This document shows, piece after piece, positions 1-7,281 of a stretch of DNA of 64,000 nucleotides. The DNA is from Bacillus subtilis subsp. subtilis (GTDB lineage: Bacteria; Pseudomonadota; Gammaproteobacteria; Xanthomonadales; Xanthomonadaceae): contig JAHREJ010000003.1 of NCBI GenBank assembly GCA_021733645.1, positions 1 through 64,000 on the forward strand. Direction: 5' to 3'. The notes beneath the pieces were generated by a model, which worked only from the letters and a program-made list of their open reading frames with translations, had not been told where the DNA came from and made no database searches. Within the stretch, counting starts at the first letter, position 1. Every line of letters starts with the position of its first letter. A program made the translations under genes and the position numbers.

Positions 1-122
1 CCGCGGTGGACGCCGGCATGCCGGTGGCGCTGGTGCGCTATGGGTACCCGCGTGGGCTGGACCTGGACAACGTCGCGGCCGTGGCAGTGGTGGATGACCT
101 GCGGGCATTGCTGGCCCTGTAA
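1..122 (+). CDS. HAD-family phosphoglycolate phosphatase, 3' end only
   Basis: Only the last 39 codons are inside the window; the reading frame enters at base 3 and stops with TAA at 120-122. The visible tail (AGMPVALVRYGYPRG and a final DLRALLAL) resembles the C-terminal end of Gph-type phosphoglycolate phosphatases of xanthomonads, where this segment follows the last HAD motif. The catalytic aspartates lie upstream of the window, so the assignment rests on C-terminal similarity only. A GTAG-type palindrome follows within ten bases of the stop. Confidence 0.55.
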   Translation, partial: AVDAGMPVALVRYGYPRGLDLDNVAAVAVVDDLRALLAL

Positions 123-129
123 GCCGGCG

Positions 130-154
130 CATCCACGCATGGCGTGGATCTACC
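130..154. repeat. REP-like palindrome (GTAG/SMAG type)
   Basis: An imperfect palindrome ends in CTAC, so on the - strand it begins GTAG followed by the inverted pair ATCCACGC / GCGTGGAT. This is the form of the GTAG REP elements of Stenotrophomonas. It lies between the 3' ends of two convergent genes. Confidence 0.6.
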
Positions 155-230
155 GGGTTGCCGCCGACCGCATGGCGGCCGAACGGGCGCGCGCAGGGAC
201 GGGTGTCGATCCACGCCCCCGCGCGAGGGT

Positions 231-257
231 CCCGGCCGCCGTTCAACGTCGGCCGGG
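231..257 (-). terminator. GC-rich hairpin downstream of btuB
   Basis: CCCGGCCG at 231-238 pairs with CGGCCGGG at 250-257, just beyond the btuB stop. There is no T-run after it, so it may stabilise the mRNA end or assist termination rather than act as a full intrinsic terminator. Confidence 0.3.
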
Positions 258-267
258 GCCCAATGCC

Positions 268-2109
268 TTACTTGGGCTGGTAACGCACGCTCAGGCGGTA
301 CTCGCGGCCGGGCTGGTTGTACCAGGCCACCGTTTCGTAATCGCGGTCGAACACGTTGCTGACCCGGCCAAGCACCGACCAGTCGCGGCTGAGCGCATAT
401 TCCAGGCGCAGGTCCACGGTGCCATAGCCGGCCAGGCGGACCGTATTGGCGGCGTTGTCATAGCGCTTGCCGGCACCGTTGGCGGTCACGCCGGCGCGGA
501 AGTCACCGAAGCGGCGGTCGATGTCCAGGCGGGCGGTGTTCTGCGCGCGGCGTGCCAGCCAGTTGTCGAACTGCGCGCTGCCGGCGGTGCGGTTGCGCGG
601 ATCGGTGTGACTGAGCTGGGCGTTCACGTCGAAGCCGGCCAGGGTGATCGCACCGGTCAACTCCGCACCGCGGATACGGGCCTTTTCCACCTGCGACATC
701 ATGAAGGTGGTGGCGTCGTAGGTGATCAGGTCGTCGATGCGGGTTTCATACACGTCCAGGCCCCAGCGCCAGCCGCCGCCCTGCTGGGCGATGCCGACGT
801 TGGCGCTCTTCGATTTCTCCGGGTCCAGCCCTGGCACGCCGCTCCACGGATCGTACAGGTCGCTGAAGGTCGGGGCCTTGAACGCGGTGCCGTAGCTGGC
901 GTTGAGGCGGAGGCCGTGGCCCAGTTCGAAGCCCCAGCCGAGGCTGCCGGTGGTGTGGTTGCCGAACTGTTGGTTGTCGTCGTTGCGCGCGCTGGCCTGC
1001 AGGTGGTGCGCGCCGAAGCGGCCCTGGTACTGCACGAACACGCCGGTGTTGTCGCGGCGGTCGACGCGGTAGCCGGCGCTGCTGCCGTCCAGGTTGTCCT
1101 GGCTCCAGTCCACGCCGGCGCTGAGCAGCTGGCCGTCGGCGATGCCGATGTCGGCCTGTGCCGAGGCACTGTTGCGGTGGGTCTGCGCCGCGCCCAGCCA
1201 GGTGCTGCCGTTGTAGTTCTGCGACTCGTTGTCGGCGCGGCCGACGTTGGCGGTCAGGGTGAAGCGCTCGCCCGGGGTGTATCGCACCTTGCCCCCCAGC
1301 ACCTGCTGCAGTGTTTCCGAATAGTTGTAGTAGCCGTCATAGTGGTTTTCACCTTCGGCACGCAGTGCGGTGCCTTCCACGCTCAGTGCATCGGTCAGCG
1401 TGTAGCCGCCGCGCAGGCTCATCGACAGGTTGCGGTAGCCATCGCGGTCGGGTTCATCGGCACCGCACCCGGCGAACGTGGCTGCATTGCCACGGCAGGC
1501 GTTGATGCCGTCGGTGTGCTGGTAGGCGATGTCGGTGCCGAACCAGCCGCGCTCGCCGCTGCCGCCAAAGCCGCCACTGGCCTCGCGCAGACCGTTGCTG
1601 CCAGCGCCCACCTGCAGGTGCGGGGCGAAGGTGCCGGCGTTGCGGCGGGTGAAGATCTGGATCACGCCACCGATCGCGTCGGCACCGTACAGGCTCGACT
1701 GCGGTCCGCGCACGATCTCGATGCGCTCGATCTGCGCCAGCGGCAGGTCCTGGATCATGGCCAGGCCCAGGTCGCCGGTGTTGATGCGCACGCCATCCAC
1801 CAGCACCAGGGTGTGGGCCGAGTTGGTGCCGCGCAGGAACAGCGAGCTCTGCTTGCCCAGCCCGCCGCTGTTGTTGAGGTTGATGCCGGCGCGCCCGCGC
1901 AGCAGGTCCTGCAGCGAGGGCGCCTGGCTGCGCTCGATCTCGGCGCGGTCGATCACCTGCGCCGGTGAAATGCTGTCCTGCAGGGCGATCGGGGTGCGGG
2001 TGGCGGTGACCAGTACCTGGTCCAGCGCGGTGGTGTCGTCCTGGGCAGCGGCCAGCAGGGGCAGGGCCGACAACACGGCCAGGGAAAGAACGCGGATCTG
2101 CAGCTTCAT
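268..2109 (-). CDS. btuB: TonB-dependent vitamin B12 receptor BtuB
   Basis: Outer-membrane transporter that takes up cobalamin using TonB energy. The 613-residue protein starts with a signal peptide (about residues 1-23, ending LLAAAQ). A TonB-box-like stretch (LDQVLVTATRTP) and a plug domain follow, with the typical LVLVDGVRIN, IERIEIVRGPQSSLYG and GGVIQI blocks at roughly residues 70-150, then a beta-barrel. Start chosen at 2109 because GGAG lies 6 bases upstream. An in-frame ATG at 2121 would add four residues and overlap that site. The identity as the B12 receptor, rather than another TonB receptor, is supported by the cobalamin riboswitch in its leader and the divergent alpha-ribazole phosphatase-like gene. 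Confidence 0.92.
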   Translation of the reverse strand: MKLQIRVLSLAVLSALPLLAAAQDDTTALDQVLVTATRTPIALQDSISPAQVIDRAEIERSQAPSLQDLLRGRAGINLNNSGGLGKQSSLFLRGTNSAHTLVLVDGVRINTGDLGLAMIQDLPLAQIERIEIVRGPQSSLYGADAIGGVIQIFTRRNAGTFAPHLQVGAGSNGLREASGGFGGSGERGWFGTDIAYQHTDGINACRGNAATFAGCGADEPDRDGYRNLSMSLRGGYTLTDALSVEGTALRAEGENHYDGYYNYSETLQQVLGGKVRYTPGERFTLTANVGRADNESQNYNGSTWLGAAQTHRNSASAQADIGIADGQLLSAGVDWSQDNLDGSSAGYRVDRRDNTGVFVQYQGRFGAHHLQASARNDDNQQFGNHTTGSLGWGFELGHGLRLNASYGTAFKAPTFSDLYDPWSGVPGLDPEKSKSANVGIAQQGGGWRWGLDVYETRIDDLITYDATTFMMSQVEKARIRGAELTGAITLAGFDVNAQLSHTDPRNRTAGSAQFDNWLARRAQNTARLDIDRRFGDFRAGVTANGAGKRYDNAANTVRLAGYGTVDLRLEYALSRDWSVLGRVSNVFDRDYETVAWYNQPGREYRLSVRYQPK

Positions 2110-2247
2110 CAATGACTCCATGCACCGCGCACGCCCGCGCGGCAAGGGGTGGGGATGATCGCGCCGCAGGGGAACAGGGGACGGTGGGCGAACGCACGCA
2201 CGGCGCCGCTTGCCGCCGCCATGCCCGCCGCATCGCAACCAGTCGTC

Positions 2248-2425
2248 TTCCAGGCCGGTCTCCGGGCTTGCGGGTCGATGGCCGAACCATCGCACCCGGC
2301 GCCTTCCCATGCACAAGGCACAGTGGCGTATTGCCGGGTGTTTCCACGCTTACCGTTGCGGGGGCAGCGCCGGAGTGACAGCAAAGGGTCTGCTGCGTCA
2401 CCGGCTTCCCGTTTCAACCTGCCGG
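2248..2425 (-). promoter_or_regulatory. Cobalamin (AdoCbl) riboswitch controlling btuB
   Basis: Read on the - strand, the 5' leader contains GAAACGGGAAGCCGGTG, then GCTGCCCCCGCAACGGTAA, then a central GCCACTG...GGGAAGGC pair. It ends with the B12-box AAGCCCGGAGACCGGCC (about 2252-2269). These blocks in this order are the conserved core of the cobalamin riboswitch. It lies about 140 bases upstream of the btuB start, so binding of adenosylcobalamin is expected to shut down btuB expression. Confidence 0.93.
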
Positions 2426-2605
2426 CATGCGCCGCAGGTCACCTGAAAGTGCGCGCAGTGTAGAGCAAAGGCCTGCCTGCGGCAGCCGGCGCGGCGGGGT
2501 GGCATAGAGCGAGCGGTTAGAATGCACCTCGTTCCAAGATGTGATGCCCATGAACCCTTCGAGGTTGCAGCACCGTTTCGCTCCGTCCACTGCGCAGGCA
2601 GGGGC

Positions 2606-3184
2606 GTGATCCTGGACCTGATCCGCCACGCCAGCACCGGCCGTGACGGCCACCTGGACGGGCGCAGTGATCCCGCGCTGGAAGACGGAAGTACCCAGGC
2701 CCTGTGTGCGCGTTATGCGGGGCTGCCCTGGCAGCGCGTGGTGAGCTCGCCCCGCCAACGTGCGCTGGCCACCGCCGATGCGCTGGCGTTGCCGCACGGG
2801 ATGGAGGTGGTGGCCGACGAGGAGTGGGCCGAACTGGACTTCGGCGATTGGGATGGCCAGGCGCTGCATGAATTGCCGGTGCAGGCGCTGTCGGCCTTCC
2901 ACCTGGACCCACACGCCAACCCGCCACCGCATGGCGAAAGCTGGGGCCACTTCGAACGCCGCATTGCCCGTGGCCTGCATCGTCTGCTGGATGACCCCGA
3001 CCCGCTGCCCACCCTGATCGTCAGCCACGGCGGCCCGTTGCGGATGGTGCTGTCGCAGGTGTGCGGCCTGCCGATGGCGATGTGCTGGGCGCTGCGCATC
3101 GACCACGGCACCCGCCTGCAACTGCGCGTGGAGCGCGAGGACGACCGCCTGTGGGGCGAACTGCTGGAACTGCAGCAACCCTGA
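2606..3184 (+). CDS. cobC: Histidine phosphatase family protein, probable alpha-ribazole phosphatase (CobC-like)
   Basis: Branch-1 histidine phosphatase of 192 residues. The phospho-accepting motif is LIRHAST at the very N-terminus, and the second catalytic histidine lies in VSHGGPLRM near residue 140. CobC removes the phosphate of alpha-ribazole phosphate during assembly of the cobalamin nucleotide loop. The function is inferred from family and from the divergent, riboswitch-controlled btuB. The GTG at 2606 places the RHG motif where the family has it. An ATG at 2522 in the same frame would add 28 residues without similarity to the fold. A TTAGAAT sequence at 2517-2523 could be its -10 element. 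A general phosphoglycerate-mutase-like phosphatase is the alternative. Confidence 0.72.
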   Translation: MILDLIRHASTGRDGHLDGRSDPALEDGSTQALCARYAGLPWQRVVSSPRQRALATADALALPHGMEVVADEEWAELDFGDWDGQALHELPVQALSAFHLDPHANPPPHGESWGHFERRIARGLHRLLDDPDPLPTLIVSHGGPLRMVLSQVCGLPMAMCWALRIDHGTRLQLRVEREDDRLWGELLELQQP

Positions 3185-3207
3185 TCGCGCGTGGTCGGCA
3201 ACGGCGA

Positions 3208-3282
3208 AGCGCCGGGCTCTGCCCGGCTGGCATTGGGTGGGGTGCTACCGCGTAAGAGCAGCCGGGCAGAGCCCGGCTCTAC
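3208..3282. repeat. Pair of REP-like palindromes
   Basis: Two inverted GC-rich palindromes face each other: GCCGGGCTCTGCCCGGC around 3211-3227 and AGCCGGGCAGAGCCCGGCTC at 3260-3279 ending in CTAC. The layout is the paired form of GTAG-type REP sequences. It fills the space between convergent cobC and tfoX-like genes. Confidence 0.65.
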
Positions 3283-3647
3283 GAAGCCGCGTCGTCGAAC
3301 GGCGGCGCGTCGTCGGTGTCGGCATCATCATCGCGGCGCTCGGCGGTGCGGTCGTAAACCGGGCCGGAGGCGGGCGGTGCCTTCTTCAGCGGCTTGTCGG
3401 CAATGATCGCCTCGTACTCGGCCACCAGCTCGCTGCGCCGCGCTTCGGGCAGTTCCTGCCAATGGCAATCCTGCAGCGCGCCTTCCAGCGAATAGAGCAG
3501 GTTGAGGCTGGGCTTGAAGCCGGCGCGGCGCACCTTCACGAAGGCGCCCACCGCACCGATCGCGGTCAGCTCCTCGGGCGTGCGCAACCCGACCTGGCGC
3601 AGCCACGCCGCGCTCTTGGGACCGATGTTGCGCAGCTTGGTGCTCAT
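3279..3647 (-). CDS. TfoX C-terminal domain protein
   Basis: Small protein of 122 residues consisting of the C-terminal helix-hairpin-helix-like domain of TfoX/Sxy, with the motif NIGPKSAAWLRQVGL near the N-terminus and an acidic Asp-rich tail. Full-length TfoX promotes competence gene expression in some gammaproteobacteria. Proteins with only this C-terminal domain are common and their role is not established. Its ATG overlaps the stop of msrC by four bases (ATGA), so the two are translationally coupled. Confidence 0.8.
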   Translation of the reverse strand: MSTKLRNIGPKSAAWLRQVGLRTPEELTAIGAVGAFVKVRRAGFKPSLNLLYSLEGALQDCHWQELPEARRSELVAEYEAIIADKPLKKAPPASGPVYDRTAERRDDDADTDDAPPFDDAAS

Positions 3648-4126
3648 CCCAGTGCCTCGACGAATACCGCGGCAATCGCTTCCAGCCCCGCCTGGTCGTC
3701 GGCATCGAAGCGGGCCAGCGAGGGGCTGTCCAGGTCGAACACGCCGACCAGGGTATCGCCGTGCACCAGCGGCACTACCAACTCCGAGCGCGAGGCCGCA
3801 TCGCAGGCGATGTGGCCGGGGAAGGCTTCCACGTCGTCAATGCGCTGGGTCAGGCGCTGGTGGGCGGCCGCGCCGCATACGCCCCGGTCCAGCGGGATGC
3901 GCACACAGGCCGGCAGCCCCTGGAACGGGCCGACCACCAGTTCGGTGCCGTCGAAGAAATAGAACCCCACCCAGTTCAGGTGCGGCAGCGCGTGGTAAAC
4001 CAGCGCCGACAGGTTGGCCGCGTTGGCGATACGGTCGCGCTCGCCGTGGACCAGCGCGCGGGCCTGGGCCAGCAGCTGGCCGTACTGTTCCGGCTTGCTG
4101 CCGGTGAGCGTGGAAGTATCGAACAT
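3644..4126 (-). CDS. msrC: Free methionine-(R)-sulfoxide reductase (GAF domain)
   Basis: Cytoplasmic GAF-domain enzyme that reduces free methionine-R-sulfoxide. The 160-residue protein has the three family cysteines at C74 (LPACVRIP), C84 (RGVCGAA) and C108 (GHIACDAASRSE), matching the E. coli enzyme with an offset of ten. It is first in a two-gene unit with the TfoX-C gene. With msrA and msrB a few kilobases away, this window carries all three types of methionine sulfoxide reductase. This one is soluble and acts on the free amino acid. Confidence 0.9.
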   Translation of the reverse strand: MFDTSTLTGSKPEQYGQLLAQARALVHGERDRIANAANLSALVYHALPHLNWVGFYFFDGTELVVGPFQGLPACVRIPLDRGVCGAAAHQRLTQRIDDVEAFPGHIACDAASRSELVVPLVHGDTLVGVFDLDSPSLARFDADDQAGLEAIAAVFVEALG

Positions 4127-4200
4127 GCCCGGAGTCTAGCAAGCAGCAGGCCAGGCCGGGACCGTCGATAATGCACCGGTCTTTCCCGATCCCCGTGCCG

Positions 4201-4878
4201 ATGACCGCCCAAACGCTGCCCGCCCTGTATGTCACCGGTACCGACACCGGCATTGGCAAGACCTTCAGCAGCTGCGTACTGCTGCACGCGCTGCGCCAGC
4301 GCGGCGGCACGGCGGTGGGCATGAAGCCGGTGGCCAGCGGCTGTGAACGCACCGCCCAGGGCCTGCGCAACGAGGATGCCATCGCGCTGCAGGCGGCCAG
4401 CGTGCCGGTGCCGGCCTATGCCGATCTGAATCCGTATGCGCTGCCGTTGCCGCTGGCCCCGGAACTGGCGGCGGCCGAAGCGGGCGTGAGTCTGGCGCTG
4501 GCCCCGATCGAAGTTGCCTTCGCGCGGCTGCGCGCACAGGCCGATACGGTGGTGGTGGAAGGCGTGGGCGGCTGGCTGGCGCCGCTGTCGGCCACGCTCG
4601 ACCAGGCCGACCTGGTGCAGGCGCTGCAGCTGCCGGTGGTGATGGTGGTGGGGCTGCGGCTGGGCTGCCTCAACCATGCGCGCCTCACCGCCGCGGCGAT
4701 CGCGGCCAGCGGTGCCACCTGCATCGGCTGGATCGGCAATGAGGTGGACCCGCAGATGGCGCGTATCGCCGACAACATGGCCCTGCTGCGCACACGCCTG
4801 CCCATGCCCTGCCTGGGCCACTTGCCGTTTGCACCTGGCGCCGATCCGGCCGGTCTGGCGGGGTGTCTGCAGCTGTAA
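4201..4878 (+). CDS. bioD: Dethiobiotin synthetase
   Basis: ATP-dependent closure of 7,8-diaminopelargonic acid to dethiobiotin, the penultimate step of biotin synthesis. The 225-residue protein opens with the P-loop YVTGTDTGIGKT and has the VVVEGVGGWLAPL segment typical of BioD (GAGG motif region). The start at 4201 gives the normal short N-terminus. An upstream ATG at 4171 sits inside a possible -10 sequence (GATAAT, 4167-4172) and would add ten residues. The gene stands alone here; other bio genes are not in the window. Confidence 0.9.
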   Translation: MTAQTLPALYVTGTDTGIGKTFSSCVLLHALRQRGGTAVGMKPVASGCERTAQGLRNEDAIALQAASVPVPAYADLNPYALPLPLAPELAAAEAGVSLALAPIEVAFARLRAQADTVVVEGVGGWLAPLSATLDQADLVQALQLPVVMVVGLRLGCLNHARLTAAAIAASGATCIGWIGNEVDPQMARIADNMALLRTRLPMPCLGHLPFAPGADPAGLAGCLQL

Positions 4879-4922
4879 GGGGGCACAGACCGCGCTGCGC
4901 GCGGCATCCACGCATGGCAGGC

Positions 4923-6341
4923 TCAACCTTGGCGTAATGCGCCAGCCAGCTGGCCCAGAGTCGCGATCGCGCCTGCATACGTCGCGTCCAGTTCCTGGCA
5001 GCACGACAACCGCAGGCAGTGGCGGTAGCGCGCACCCCGTGAGTACACCTGGCCAGGCATGAACACCACGCCGCGCGCCAGTGCCTGTTCGAACAGGTCG
5101 CCGGTGTCGATCCCGGCCGGCAGCTCCACCCACAGCAGGAAACCCCCGGTGGGCTGGGTGGCCCGCGTGCCGGGCGGGAAGTGCTGGGCGATCAGCGCAC
5201 GCACGCGGCGCACCTGGTCGCTGTACAGCCGGCGCAGCCCGCGCAGGTGGTGCTCGTAACTGCCTGCTTCCAGGAACGCGCCGACTGCCTCGCCCAGCAG
5301 CCGTGGTTCGGCCCCGGTGGACTGGAACTTGAGCAGCTGGATGTCGGCGGCAAAGCGCCCGGCATCCAGCCAGCCGATGCGGTAGTCCGGTGCCAACGTC
5401 TTGGAAAAGCTGCTGCACACCATCACCCAGCCGTCCTCGTCGAAGGATTTCAGCAAGGGGGCCAGCGGCTCCTGGAACTGCAGTTCGGCGTAAACCGCGT
5501 CTTCAATCAAGGGAATCCGGTAGCGGTTGACCAGCGCGGCCAGCCGCTGCTTTTCAGCCACCGGCATGGTGCAGCCAAGCGGGTTGTGCACGGTGGGCAT
5601 CGCCACGATCGCCGCCAGCGTGCCCAGCGCCAGCTGCGCGGCCACGGCATCCACGTCCAGCCCGCGGCGCGGGTCGGTGGGCAGCTCGATCGCCTTCAGG
5701 CCCAGGTTGCTGAGCAGGGGATACAGGTTGAAATACGACGGGGCCTCGATGCCAACGGCATCGCCCGGGCGGGTCACCGCACGCAACGCCAGCTGCAGCG
5801 CTTCCATCGCCCCGTGGGTGAGCACCAGGCGCTCCACGCTGGTGTGCAGGCCCAGCCGTGGGCCGCGCCGCACGATCTGCTCCAGCAGCCGCGTGGCCGC
5901 GTTGGGGCGCGCGTAGGTTTCCACCATGCCGGCGCGGCGCAGCACCTGTGCAGTGCTGCGCGCCAGCTTGTCGCCGGGATAGAAGCGGCGCCCGCGTGGG
6001 CCGGCGAAGGCCAGGTCGACGATGCCCGGCTGCTGCTGCGCGGCCAGCACCCGCGCCATCATCAACTGCTGGGCCTGGGTGGTGGCCAGCGACGGGGCCT
6101 GGCGCAGTGAGCGGGTGGGTTCGGCCAGGCGTGGGCTGACCACGAAGCCGGCCTTGGGCCGCGGCGTCACCAGGCCAGCATCTTCGAGCTGGCGATAGGC
6201 GGCAATCACCGTGTTCAAACTGAGCTGGCGTTGTGCGGCCAGGCCGCGCAGCGAAGGCAGGCGGGTGCCTGCCGGCAGCCGGCCACTCTGGATCGCGTCG
6301 GCCATTTCATCGGCCAGGGATTGGTAAAGGTTGGCTGCCAT
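4923..6341 (-). CDS. MocR/PdxR-family transcriptional regulator (GntR HTH + aminotransferase fold)
   Basis: The 472-residue protein has a GntR winged-helix domain at residues 1-75 (SGRLPAGTRLPSLRGLA, LSLNTVIAAYRQLEDAGLV). A linker and a fold-type-I aminotransferase domain follow, with the PLP-lysine motif SSFSKTLAPDYRIGW. MocR proteins bind PLP or an amine adduct and commonly control vitamin B6 or amino-acid genes. The target cannot be read from context, since the flanking bioD and msrA genes are not obvious clients. The start at 6341 (MAANLYQ) gives the standard HTH N-terminus; longer in-frame starts have no similarity. A direct repeat lies 19-58 bases upstream and could be the operator. Confidence 0.88.
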   Translation of the reverse strand: MAANLYQSLADEMADAIQSGRLPAGTRLPSLRGLAAQRQLSLNTVIAAYRQLEDAGLVTPRPKAGFVVSPRLAEPTRSLRQAPSLATTQAQQLMMARVLAAQQQPGIVDLAFAGPRGRRFYPGDKLARSTAQVLRRAGMVETYARPNAATRLLEQIVRRGPRLGLHTSVERLVLTHGAMEALQLALRAVTRPGDAVGIEAPSYFNLYPLLSNLGLKAIELPTDPRRGLDVDAVAAQLALGTLAAIVAMPTVHNPLGCTMPVAEKQRLAALVNRYRIPLIEDAVYAELQFQEPLAPLLKSFDEDGWVMVCSSFSKTLAPDYRIGWLDAGRFAADIQLLKFQSTGAEPRLLGEAVGAFLEAGSYEHHLRGLRRLYSDQVRRVRALIAQHFPPGTRATQPTGGFLLWVELPAGIDTGDLFEQALARGVVFMPGQVYSRGARYRHCLRLSCCQELDATYAGAIATLGQLAGALRQG

Positions 6342-6359
6342 CGGGACCGTCCGCAGGGA

Positions 6360-6399
6360 TCTGTAACCATGCGGATGGCCGGAATCTGCCTCTGTATCC
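6360..6399 (-). promoter_or_regulatory. Direct repeat TCTGTAWCC upstream of the MocR-type gene
   Basis: TCTGTAACC at 6360-6368 and TCTGTATCC at 6391-6399 are in the same orientation and exactly 31 bp apart, about three helical turns. MocR/PdxR dimers are known to bind spaced direct repeats near their own promoters, so this is a candidate autoregulatory site. No experimental match is known to me. Confidence 0.4.
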
Positions 6400-6451
6400 G
6401 CTGGCCCGGGCAGCCTAGCATGGTCCTGCCAGCGCACCCCGGACTTCCCTC

Positions 6452-6489
6452 GTGCACGGCGGTGTTGGATTTCGCCGTGCACTTTTTTT
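6452..6489 (+). terminator. Strong intrinsic terminator on the + strand with no annotated + strand gene
   Basis: A perfect 10-bp stem (GTGCACGGCG at 6452-6461 with CGCCGTGCAC at 6473-6482), an 11-base loop and seven T residues directly after make a textbook Rho-independent terminator. Both flanking genes are on the - strand, so it must end an unannotated + strand transcript. Confidence 0.75.
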
Positions 6490-6518
6490 ACGGCCGTCAG
6501 TGTGCCGCGCTGCAGCGA

Positions 6519-7265
6519 TCACCGCACCGACAAAGTGGAAACCAGGCGCGGTTTGTCGCGGTAAAGCGACGGGTACTGACGCTTGAGCGCGTCCACCTTG
6601 GGCAGATCGTTGATCCGGATGTACAGCGATTCCGGATGCAGCGTGAGGTAGTTCTGGTGGTAACCCTCGGCCGGGTAGAAGCGCTTGCCTCCGTCCACCT
6701 GGGTCACCACCGGCGCGTTGAATGCCTTGGCGCGCTGCAACTGCGCGATGTAGGCCTGGGTTGCGTCGCGCTGCCCGGCATCGTCGGCATACACCGCCGA
6801 ACGGTACTGGGTGCCGCGATCGGGGCCCTGGCGGTTGCGCTGGGTGGGGTCGTGGGCCACCGAGAAGAACACCTGCATCAGTTGCCCGTAACTGACCTGG
6901 GAGGGATCGTAAGTGACCTGCACCGCTTCGGCATGCCCGGTGCTGCCACTGCCCACGCGCGTGTAGGTGGCATCGGCAGCGCTGCCGCCGATGTAGCCGG
7001 ACACCGCGTTGCTCACGCCGTTGATGTGCTGGAACACGCCCTGCACGCCCCAGAAGCAGCCGCCGGCAAACACCACCTGTGCGCGGTGGATGCCGGGTTG
7101 TTTGAAATCGGCACCGGCGCTGGGCGCGGGCAGCGTCACCAGCGCGGATGCCTGCGAGGTTGCCGCGTGGGCCGGGCGGTCCAGGCTCACCACGGCGGTG
7201 ACGGTGAGCGCGGCGATCACCGCGGCGATGCTGCCGGCCACCAGTTTGTCCATTGTGATGTTCAT
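6519..7265 (-). CDS. msrA: Membrane-anchored or exported peptide-methionine (S)-S-oxide reductase
   Basis: MsrA reduces methionine-S-sulfoxide in proteins. The 248-residue product has an N-terminal hydrophobic segment (about residues 8-27) followed by AHAAT, so it is exported or anchored facing the periplasm. The catalytic domain follows with GGCFWG, GYIGG, YDPSQVSY, GTQYRSAV and FYPAEGYHQNYL. The only cysteine in the whole protein is the catalytic one in GCFWG. The usual C-terminal resolving cysteine is absent, so an outside reductant is needed. The start at 7265 has GGAGG six bases upstream. It is last in an operon with dipZ (16-base gap) and msrB. Confidence 0.92.
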   Translation of the reverse strand: MNITMDKLVAGSIAAVIAALTVTAVVSLDRPAHAATSQASALVTLPAPSAGADFKQPGIHRAQVVFAGGCFWGVQGVFQHINGVSNAVSGYIGGSAADATYTRVGSGSTGHAEAVQVTYDPSQVSYGQLMQVFFSVAHDPTQRNRQGPDRGTQYRSAVYADDAGQRDATQAYIAQLQRAKAFNAPVVTQVDGGKRFYPAEGYHQNYLTLHPESLYIRINDLPKVDALKRQYPSLYRDKPRLVSTLSVR

Positions 7266-7281
7266 CGAAGGCCTCCGGGGC

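Noticed and set aside
40..1968. 642-codon open frame on the + strand opposite btuB
   Set aside because: Antisense shadow of btuB with no recognisable domain; the - strand gene has signal peptide, plug motifs, ribosome site and riboswitch.
2550..2609. 19-codon open frame whose TGA overlaps the cobC GTG
   Set aside because: It could be a leader peptide coupling translation, but there is no clear ribosome site and no similarity to support it.
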